From a virus, in the IMG/VR virus record IMGVR_UViG_3300027784_000040, positions 1 through 25,845 of that record: a DNA stretch of 25,845 bases. One strand, 5' to 3'. Shown piece after piece: positions 19,010 to 25,845 of the stretch (its first letter is position 1; each line of letters opens with the position of its first letter). The position numbers were made by a program, and so were the translations under genes. Under the pieces are notes generated by a model that saw only the letters and a program-made list of their open reading frames with translations, made no database searches and had not been told where the DNA came from.

Positions 19010-20182
19010 TTAACCACGCCTTAATGTTGCTATGTACATACTGCCCTGCTCATCCCAATCAATTTTACAACCTAATGCTTCGGCAAAGAATCTGAGAGGA
19101 ACCATGGTTCTCCATGTTAATTCTCCATTATCATCTCTTTGCTCTTCCATGAACGGGGGGATGTCCATTTCAATAACATCACCGTTAGATCTCATGAAAG
19201 GCTTACCTTCAAATCGACGTGACTCTACCCATTCACCGGGCTTGTCTATAAAAAACCTCAATTGTTGAGGTTCATACACTGCTTTAGCATTATTAAAACT
19301 GACCAAGCCGTAGCCGTATTCCTTATCCCAACCGCTGGGGCCAAGATCTGTGGATAGCATATAGAGGTGTTTGAGTACACCTTCATACGGCATATCTTCA
19401 CGTAAACGTTCTTTGATTTGTTCCAGTATAAGTGCGAGAGCACCTGCTACATGAGGGCAGGACATACTTGTACCACTCAAATAGGCATATTCATTATCAA
19501 GAACAGGGGCATAAACTTTTACGCCCGGACCACTTACTTCTACTTTACCTCTAGCAGAGAATTGAGCAACCTCTTTTTCGTTACAGATTGCTGATACACT
19601 GACAGATTCATCTATCCATGCCGGATAGTTAGGGTCACTAACTTCTTCATTGGGATTACCATTGTTCCCGGCTGCACAAATAGGGAATACACCTTCATCA
19701 ACAGCGTATTGAATGGCTTCTTCGAGGTCAGGGTGATTTTCTGGTGCCCCTAAACTCAAGTTTATAATATCTGCACCGTTGTCGACTGACCATTTTATTG
19801 CTTCTACTATACTCTCCAGACTACCTCTACCGTCTGAATCTAATGCTTTGACAGCGAGGATATTCGCTTCAGGAGCTACACCCGGTACTTCTTCACCTGA
19901 ACCAGCAGCAATTCCTGCAACATGAGTACCGTGGTAGTGCTCGTCCATGTAGTCAGGTTCTGAATCCACGAAACTTTTTCCGTCTACAACCCTATCCCGT
20001 AGTTCTCTATGGCTGTAGTCCACCCCAGTGTCAATTATCGCTATGGTTACACCTTTCCCTGTATAACCTTTCCTCCACATGTCCTTAGCACCTATTAATT
20101 TAACTCCCCAAGGGAAATAATTCTCAGGAACACTACTAACAGTGGATTCAATTATTGGTTCGGGTATTTCAAATATCATCAA
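19010..20182 (-). CDS. Subtilisin-like protease with copper-amine-oxidase-N-like tail
   Basis: Product of 390 aa. Complete catalytic set of the S8 family: D51 (IIDTGVD), H83 (HGTHVAG), oxyanion N172 (AAGNNG) and S238 (GTSMSCPHVAG). No signal peptide and no inhibitory propeptide of usual length precede the catalytic domain. The last 40 residues (MVPLRFFAEALGCKIDW, then a strand) resemble the copper amine oxidase N-terminal domain that decorates many Clostridia surface proteins and probably helps envelope attachment, not copper catalysis. It sits between holin and amidase genes, overlapping the holin gene by 4 nt, which suggests holin-dependent release and attack on protein layers of the envelope (inference). 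Confidence 0.88.
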   Translation of the reverse strand: MMIFEIPEPIIESTVSSVPENYFPWGVKLIGAKDMWRKGYTGKGVTIAIIDTGVDYSHRELRDRVVDGKSFVDSEPDYMDEHYHGTHVAGIAAGSGEEVPGVAPEANILAVKALDSDGRGSLESIVEAIKWSVDNGADIINLSLGAPENHPDLEEAIQYAVDEGVFPICAAGNNGNPNEEVSDPNYPAWIDESVSVSAICNEKEVAQFSARGKVEVSGPGVKVYAPVLDNEYAYLSGTSMSCPHVAGALALILEQIKERLREDMPYEGVLKHLYMLSTDLGPSGWDKEYGYGLVSFNNAKAVYEPQQLRFFIDKPGEWVESRRFEGKPFMRSNGDVIEMDIPPFMEEQRDDNGELTWRTMVPLRFFAEALGCKIDWDEQGSMYIATLRRG

Positions 20183-20595
20183 TTATCCCCTTCCCACTGT
20201 TCATGTTCTTTCTTCAGAATTCTTAGTGCTTCCTTCAATATTTCGGGTATTTTCACACCTACTACACTCAAATTTTCCAGTATTGAGATTCCCTCACGAG
20301 CGATAAGCCAGAATATAACTGCTGTCCGCACCATAGGGTCGTCAAATTCTATTACTATATCCAGTAAATGTCCGATAGATACAAGTATTAAGATACCTAC
20401 CTTACGAATTACTCCGTAAAGGTAAACATCTGAACTTACATCTTTCTTTTTAAACGCTGCCATAACACCTGTTAATAGGTCAAACGCGATAAATATCAAA
20501 AGAACCTGTAACATCATATCCCATCCGCCAAACAGGTACACGGCAGCTGTTCCTAGAGCTGCTATTATGCTGTTAAAAGCACATTCCCAATCCAT
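20179..20595 (-). CDS. Holin (phage_holin_4 / TcdE-like)
   Basis: Product of 138 aa. Hydrophobic segments at about 9-23, 28-48, 66-84 and 92-110, a charged loop FKKKDVSSD after the second, and a basic/acidic C-terminus. The DLLTGVMAAF motif is characteristic of the Cph1/TcdE/phage_holin_4 family. It makes the membrane lesion that lets endolysin reach the wall. Start ATG has CTAGGAGGCC upstream. The gap before it holds TAGAAC-A-GTTCTA, a short symmetric sequence of unknown role. Confidence 0.85.
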   Translation of the reverse strand: MDWECAFNSIIAALGTAAVYLFGGWDMMLQVLLIFIAFDLLTGVMAAFKKKDVSSDVYLYGVIRKVGILILVSIGHLLDIVIEFDDPMVRTAVIFWLIAREGISILENLSVVGVKIPEILKEALRILKKEHEQWEGDN

Positions 20596-20645
20596 TACTT
20601 GGCCTCCTAGAACAGTTCTACTTTATTCTACCATGTTAATTAGTG

Positions 20646-23600
20646 CTAGTCAAGGAATCTTGTACCAAGTCCTTGATGTCTTTCCAAATCTATAAGACCT
20701 CTAGCTGCCGTTGGTACACTTTGATGTCTTTGGTATTCTACTACTTCTTCCAGTTGTTGTATCCTATCTCTCAACATATCTCTTCGCATTGGATCGGTTT
20801 CCTGTAAAATCATATGTCTCAGTATTTGCAGTTGTACGTTCGGAGACTCCAATCGGTTATTTAACATATGTTCATCAATTACTACACCTTCTTCATCACC
20901 CCACGAATACACATCCATTAGAGATTCATCATTACCATGTACGTAAAGGTCAACTAGAGCTTCATCAACACGTTCCACCGCTTCATTGTAAAGTCTGCTG
21001 GCTTCTTTTCTTCCTGTTGGATCGTAAGATTCTGGATCCATTATCCTTTGAAGTGCAGGAACCTCAACACCGCCCGGCAATTCACCCTGCCTTAAAGGTC
21101 TGGCGATTGCGGAAGGCCCAAAGGTGGACATAGTGTGACCAGCAATCTGCCCCAAACGTCTACGCATCTCATCAGGAGCGTCTGGGTCTCCAGCAGCCAT
21201 TTGCGGTACCTCTCCAGCTGCCTGATAAGCACTGCTAACAATACCGAACCCTTCGGGCATAAGATCACCAAATGTTGGCCCGGCTGCTATCCCGGAAAGT
21301 CCATACAATCCACCATCCTGTAGACCTCTCGCAACATCACCCCACATTCCGAATCCACCTACCCAACCAAGAGAATCGAGGTAAGTTTCGGCAAAGCCTT
21401 CAGGTCTATCTCTACCAGATATAAGATCACGAATATTCCCAACACCATAACCCAAAGCAGGTCCTATAGTAGCGTATGTTATGAAAGGGGCAACACTCCC
21501 TTCTCTCCCTCCTGTCTCTACATACTTTTGGGATTCTCCAAGAACGTGGTCTTTGATAAATTTAGTTTGACGATAAATAAATCTAGAAAACTGTGAAAGT
21601 AACTTACCTGTTTGAGACTGTGTCCATAAAGGCATATCTAGAATACTTCTTGGGAACTGAGTTTCATTAAGTACATAAGCACCTAATTTTAACTGCTGCT
21701 CATTAGTTAATGAACCTCTACTTATAGCGTCGGCTGCATCTATACCCGCATTTTTCAATACTCTTTTAGTATTTTCCACATCAATTCCCTGATGTGCTTT
21801 CTGTACAATTTCAGGACCCCAAATTTTTCCACCTGCATATCCGGCAATCATTTGGTTATTGCTTTCAATTGCTGAAAACTTACCTTTTTGCATCATAAGT
21901 TCCGCAAGACTTTTCGACGACTTTTCGTACCAAGTGCCGGGTATATAACTACTATCAAGAAGGTTAGAATAAAATTCAGATACCTGATCTCTAGTTAGAG
22001 CACCTGCTTTGCTTGCAAATTCCTGAACTTCCTTAGGATTTTTAGCCAATTTTCTAATAGCTTCTATCGTAGTTTTTGCTCCTGTTATAGAAGCTGTATT
22101 AATTGACTGAGTAACATTTGAAATTGCCGAAAGACCCATAAGACGAAACACGTTCAGGTTAAGAGCAGTAGCAACTAAAGGACTGATCTCTGGTTTTTGA
22201 GCTCCTGTCACCCTGTTTATGGCTTCTTTAGCGTACTGGTATGCTGAATCTCCATGTTCAGCTCTAAGTTTTTGAAGAGCACTATCTATACCAGTGAATG
22301 CTCCTGATGCAGGATCGAAAGGCCCTAAAGCCCTGTGTGCTGCAATTACATCAGAAGCTTCATTAATGTGTAATTGAATGGCTTGATTAGGGTCCAGTAA
22401 AAAATCATCTGGTACTTCCAACTCCCGGAATATATTACTTCTGGGATACTGGAAGGAACCTTTCTTGTGAGCTACACCTCTTATCTGCCTTTGAGAAGCA
22501 CTCTTTAATGATTCAAATATTTTCTGTTCTGATAATTTGGGATTCGCTTCTTTGAATGCTATAACAGCACTTTTGGCTTTATCCGATAAACCATCAAGAG
22601 TATTAACATCCATAAATTCTCGCATCAAATTAACATCAAATTTACGGGGAAAATATTCTTGAATTAAATCTTCCTGAGTAAAGTGCCCTGTTACCTCACC
22701 AGTTTTTTGACTTAATTTAGGTACTCCACTTTCAATACTCATTTCTCCAGTAAAGTCCACAATATTTTTATATGCTTGTGCTATTTCAGTTTCTTCTGGC
22801 GTCAAATCATCCGCAGTTAATTTACCTTCAAGAAATTTTTGTGCTTTTAACTGCTGTTTACGTGTGGCTTGTGCTATCACAGGTTTGCGAAGTTCCTGCG
22901 TCAGACGTTCCTTCATAGTATAGGAAACGTTATCGACGTGCCTCACTTTATGTGCTATTTCTCTACCGCCATCACCAAGAGCACGTAAGTTTTCCGAAAC
23001 TGACCCCCAATACTTACGAATTTGTCCTGCCAAACCTTCAAATCCCCGCTGTAGTTCGGTAGGGTCTCCGGGTTTTTGCAGAGTATCCAGTAAATAATTG
23101 TGATTTGCAAAAGTACTATCTACTTCGATAATATCTTGTGCTATCCCCGGCTGTGAGAACACCTTGGAAAGGTGGTCAATACTGGTTTCCATTTCAATCC
23201 TTTCAGCAGCTTTTCTACCTGCTTCAAGGACATCATCACCTATGGAAAATGATTCACCTTTATATTGAGAAAGCAACTGTTGTGCCGTTTGCGGATCAAC
23301 TTCATTCCTAACTAACCAAGCAGCTTGCTGAGAAGCTGTTCCTTCTATCGGAAAATCACGGCCTACTTCTCTCAGTTCTTGAGGGTATTGTCGGGCTTTA
23401 TCCAACATGGTTCTAGTTGTTTCAGTTTTCGGATGTAAACGTGTTGGAGCACCTTTTTGGAATAATCTACCCAAAGCCATAGTGTCAGCTTCTGTAGCAG
23501 GTGCTGCCTTACCCGCTAAACCGTATTCTCTACCTAACCTTGTAGGAGCACCTTTAGGTACACCAGACACACGGCTGCGTAAAAATTCCGGTACTTTTTC

Positions 23601-24245
23601 TCTGGCAGCGTCCGCTTGTGTGGCTGCTTGTCCTGCTTTTTGGGCTGCTCTCTGCCCCAAGAAACTCTGCACACCTCCGAGAGCAGTACCTATAGTAGCA
23701 GAAGTGAGTACATTACGTACCGCCTGTGAAGCAGGCATTTCCTCATCCCGTGCTCTATGGGCAAGTAAATCCATAAGGTTATATGTCGCACTGGTTCCAG
23801 CTGCTCTGGCTGCTCCAAGACCAAGGCCTTGTGCTGTAGTTAATGTTTGTCCGGCTGCCGAAGCAGCTTTTGCACCGGGTGCTAGCATAGCAGGAAGAGC
23901 TGCCCCACCAGTCTTAGCTGCTAATGCTATAGGTGCTATCGAACCAAGTAACTCCCAACCGGGTCTGCCTTCTTCACCCGCTAGACCCATAGTTGCACCA
24001 TGTAGAATACCTTGTAGAGCGGAAGGGGTTTCTTGCTGCTCATGTTCCCTTAAAGTTTGCTCCAGTATAGGTCGAGCATCCTGCTGTACTGGTGAGGGAG
24101 GTAAACCTTCAGGTTGTTGGTGCCCTCTACCTTCAATCATCTGTCCGAGGAGACCACCGCCCTGCTGTTGTCTTTCCTGTATTCTATTTTGTAAGAAAGA
24201 ACTACCTTGCTGACGTTCCTGTATTCTTTGTTGTAGAAAAGACAT
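20646..24245 (-). CDS. Large virion protein, putative internal/DNA-ejection protein
   Basis: Product of 1199 aa. The N-terminus carries tandem copies of FLQ(Q/N)RIQERQQ plus a degenerate third. An Ala/Gly-rich hydrophobic stretch follows (about 80-160: LLGSIAPIALAAKTGGAALP, GLGLGAARAAG), then long charged helices, an N/S/T-rich segment near 700, and another Gly-rich part near 950. KGAPTRL occurs twice. Size, composition and position beside another Gln-rich virion-like gene and upstream of the holin fit an internal virion or ejection protein; no enzyme motif was found. A tape-measure role is less likely given the lack of regular coiled coil. Ribosome site AGGAGGAATAACTTAA. Confidence 0.5.
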   Translation of the reverse strand: MSFLQQRIQERQQGSSFLQNRIQERQQQGGGLLGQMIEGRGHQQPEGLPPSPVQQDARPILEQTLREHEQQETPSALQGILHGATMGLAGEEGRPGWELLGSIAPIALAAKTGGAALPAMLAPGAKAASAAGQTLTTAQGLGLGAARAAGTSATYNLMDLLAHRARDEEMPASQAVRNVLTSATIGTALGGVQSFLGQRAAQKAGQAATQADAAREKVPEFLRSRVSGVPKGAPTRLGREYGLAGKAAPATEADTMALGRLFQKGAPTRLHPKTETTRTMLDKARQYPQELREVGRDFPIEGTASQQAAWLVRNEVDPQTAQQLLSQYKGESFSIGDDVLEAGRKAAERIEMETSIDHLSKVFSQPGIAQDIIEVDSTFANHNYLLDTLQKPGDPTELQRGFEGLAGQIRKYWGSVSENLRALGDGGREIAHKVRHVDNVSYTMKERLTQELRKPVIAQATRKQQLKAQKFLEGKLTADDLTPEETEIAQAYKNIVDFTGEMSIESGVPKLSQKTGEVTGHFTQEDLIQEYFPRKFDVNLMREFMDVNTLDGLSDKAKSAVIAFKEANPKLSEQKIFESLKSASQRQIRGVAHKKGSFQYPRSNIFRELEVPDDFLLDPNQAIQLHINEASDVIAAHRALGPFDPASGAFTGIDSALQKLRAEHGDSAYQYAKEAINRVTGAQKPEISPLVATALNLNVFRLMGLSAISNVTQSINTASITGAKTTIEAIRKLAKNPKEVQEFASKAGALTRDQVSEFYSNLLDSSYIPGTWYEKSSKSLAELMMQKGKFSAIESNNQMIAGYAGGKIWGPEIVQKAHQGIDVENTKRVLKNAGIDAADAISRGSLTNEQQLKLGAYVLNETQFPRSILDMPLWTQSQTGKLLSQFSRFIYRQTKFIKDHVLGESQKYVETGGREGSVAPFITYATIGPALGYGVGNIRDLISGRDRPEGFAETYLDSLGWVGGFGMWGDVARGLQDGGLYGLSGIAAGPTFGDLMPEGFGIVSSAYQAAGEVPQMAAGDPDAPDEMRRRLGQIAGHTMSTFGPSAIARPLRQGELPGGVEVPALQRIMDPESYDPTGRKEASRLYNEAVERVDEALVDLYVHGNDESLMDVYSWGDEEGVVIDEHMLNNRLESPNVQLQILRHMILQETDPMRRDMLRDRIQQLEEVVEYQRHQSVPTAARGLIDLERHQGLGTRFLD

Positions 24246-24250
24246 TTAAG

Positions 24251-25845
24251 TTATTCCTCCTGTCCTCCCACCAATAATGTTTGCAATAACTGAGGAATCG
24301 GTGTCTCCATAAAATATTCGAGTCTTCCAATATCACCTTCCATTAAACCTTTTGTTCTTTCAGGATCCATACCTATCATTTGTCCTGCTCCTTGGAATAA
24401 ACCTAGAAGACCGCCAAGTTCTGTATAATCGTCTAATGCTTCTTCAGAAGCCATACCTACTTCGTCTCCGAACTCACTTTCTATTACTCTGAGTATATTA
24501 TCTCGCTCAGCCATAATTGAGGAAGCTTCGTGCATTAATCCTTCATTCTGAAATTGCATTGCGTAGTTATCTATCATTGATTCAGCATTTGCCATAAATT
24601 CATCTTCTTCATCAGCAGTCATAGCCATACTTCCAATAGGACCTAACAAATCACTGGCTAAAGCATTCGCAGTTAAATTGCTGAGTCCATAATCTTCTTC
24701 TAAATCCTCTGCTTTTGCGATTACCTCTGGATCGTTGGCAGCCATACCAGTAAGTTCCTGATATTCCATAGTTTTGGAACCTGCTATTTCGTCCATCATA
24801 CCTTCCATTGGGGTTCCTTCGAACATACCACTTGCTGCTTCAGGTATCTCACCTGTCATACCAGCCATTCCCATAATTGCATTAACCATCTGATTCTGCT
24901 GATCCATAGCCATCTGACCTTGCCTTAAACCAAGTTCCTGCTGAAACTGGTGATCTTGTTGAGCCATTTGCTGAGCATCCATAGTGGGTTGACCCATGTA
25001 TTGACCAAGAAGTTCACCTTCACGAAGTCCAAAGTTCTGCTCGAATTGACGTACATTCTCCAAAAATTGCTGCATCTGTAAAGTTGGGTCACCTTCGTAC
25101 ATACCAGTTAATTGAGCTTCTTCAAGCGGGAGCGTCTCATCAAACTGACGCATCTGTTCCTGAAGCTGACGATCTCTCAAGTCATGATCGGCAGCTGCTG
25201 TAGTTCCTCTAAGTAATTGGTCCATCCATTGTTGCTGAGCACGTTGGTCCATTTCTTGAGCGGTAAGGCCCATTTCCTGCTCCCACCTACGCATTTGTTC
25301 CTGCTGGCCAAGTCCCTGCATTATTGGGTCGGCTGCTCCAAGAGCACGTTGCAATTCAAAATCTCTTGCTCTGGCTGCTTCATCGGTCATTAATTGTGCT
25401 TGTTGCAGTGCTAACGGTATTGCATCAGCGTGAGCTTCTGCTTGTATTTGATCGAGTAAGTGAGTTATATCCCCCATTGCACCGCGTTCGGCTGCTGCTG
25501 CTGCACCAGAAGCACCCATTCCACGTCTGGCCCAATCTTGTTCAAGGCCGTGAAGCATACCTCTACCTTCTCGCATAGCAGCTTCTTGTCTCTGGTCAAC
25601 TGCTGGCTGCATCTGCTCCTGCATGGTGGTTATAAGATTAACTAATTGTTCGGGGTCCTGAAATTGTGGTTGAACCTCACCGCCAACCTGTCCAATCTGG
25701 TCAGCTAAAGCCCGCACCTCGTCAAGTGTAAATTCTCTTTCTGTCTCTGGTTCTGGTATTTGAGTTCCCTCAGGTCTCTGACCGTATATTTGTTGCACCA
25801 AACGATTTAGTGATTGAGCGTCCTGACCTGTTGCACCGGGTACTC
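24251..25845 (-). CDS. Gln/Met-rich virion protein, 5' end outside the window
   Basis: At least 531 codons; the frame stays open to the right edge (upstream residues read VPGATGQDAQSLNRLVQQIY), so a TTG at 25801 is not the real start. Very rich in Gln, Met, Glu and Ala. At about 24890-25150 it has three degenerate copies of a 36-residue unit: QF, then L-x-L-R/E-E-G/A, L-x-G-x-Y-x-G-x-P-T. Such repeats are common in phage minor virion and ejection proteins. An Ala cluster (GASGAAAAAE) lies near the visible N-terminus. It ends 6 bp before the next gene and is co-transcribed with it. Confidence 0.6.
   Translation of the reverse strand, partial: VPGATGQDAQSLNRLVQQIYGQRPEGTQIPEPETEREFTLDEVRALADQIGQVGGEVQPQFQDPEQLVNLITTMQEQMQPAVDQRQEAAMREGRGMLHGLEQDWARRGMGASGAAAAAERGAMGDITHLLDQIQAEAHADAIPLALQQAQLMTDEAARARDFELQRALGAADPIMQGLGQQEQMRRWEQEMGLTAQEMDQRAQQQWMDQLLRGTTAAADHDLRDRQLQEQMRQFDETLPLEEAQLTGMYEGDPTLQMQQFLENVRQFEQNFGLREGELLGQYMGQPTMDAQQMAQQDHQFQQELGLRQGQMAMDQQNQMVNAIMGMAGMTGEIPEAASGMFEGTPMEGMMDEIAGSKTMEYQELTGMAANDPEVIAKAEDLEEDYGLSNLTANALASDLLGPIGSMAMTADEEDEFMANAESMIDNYAMQFQNEGLMHEASSIMAERDNILRVIESEFGDEVGMASEEALDDYTELGGLLGLFQGAGQMIGMDPERTKGLMEGDIGRLEYFMETPIPQLLQTLLVGGQEE

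Noticed and set aside
20600-20640. TAGAAC-A-GTTCTA symmetry upstream of the holin as a terminator
   Set aside because: A one-base loop and no T-run; too little to call more than a short symmetric sequence.
23407-24213. A 268-codon open frame on the + strand opposite the large virion gene
   Set aside because: It is the mirror of an Ala/Gly-rich coding stretch; its composition (many Pro, Cys, Ala) is typical of an antisense shadow and it has no ribosome site.
25799-25801. TTG as the start of the rightmost gene
   Set aside because: The frame continues without a stop to the window edge and no ribosome site precedes the TTG, so the gene is treated as truncated by the window.

Overview
The window looks like a contiguous piece of a double-stranded DNA bacteriophage infecting a low-G+C Gram-positive (Firmicutes-type) host. 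The evidence is tightly packed overlapping genes, strong GGAGG-type ribosome binding sites, consensus sigma-A-type promoters, a full phage replication set, a holin/endolysin cassette and virion-type proteins. No rRNA, tRNA, integrase, IS element or CRISPR array was seen. The host cannot be named from the sequence.

Layout. (1) 31-7893, + strand: an extended-minus-10 promoter, a sigma-like regulator, then about 24 small genes, mostly unrecognised and many with Cys-x2-Cys zinc-ribbon motifs. The first part is built as short transcription units. Eight copies of an intergenic element (CCGTTAC, exactly 17 nt, GTAAC, then ATATA) sit just after a stop codon and just before the next gene's ribosome site. 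Several leaders also hold two-tier stem-loops. Most genes here share an extended start site, GAAAGGA(A)-TGATAAA-ATGAA. (2) 7882-17207, + strand: a second promoter and a replication/recombination operon (ribbon-helix-helix protein, SNF2-like helicase, Cas4/RecB-like Fe-S nuclease, Sak4-like ATPase, ssDNA-binding protein, primase-helicase, 3D-domain protein, RuvC-like resolvase, UDG-family-A DNA polymerase fusion, glutaredoxin). (3) 17204-17462: a convergent intergenic region with three terminators and, between two of them, a perfect consensus promoter that would make a small RNA of about 75 nt. (4) 17461-25845, - strand: virion proteins (one running off the right edge), holin, subtilisin-like protease, amidase, metallophosphoesterase and a DUF1599-like protein.

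Most notable: the unstructured 5' half of the predicted small RNA is complementary to the shared ribosome-site/start-codon sequence of the early genes. Its reverse complement reads like a consensus of their start sites, spanning Shine-Dalgarno, spacer, ATG and second codon. This suggests a phage-encoded antisense RNA that could silence early-gene translation, with the repeated intergenic elements as promoters or operators for the same genes. The RNA and its role are inferred from sequence only. Other points of interest are a protease with a copper-amine-oxidase-N-like tail inside the lysis cassette, a 59-bp exact duplication of a promoter/ribosome-site block, and perfect hairpins inside two zinc-ribbon genes.
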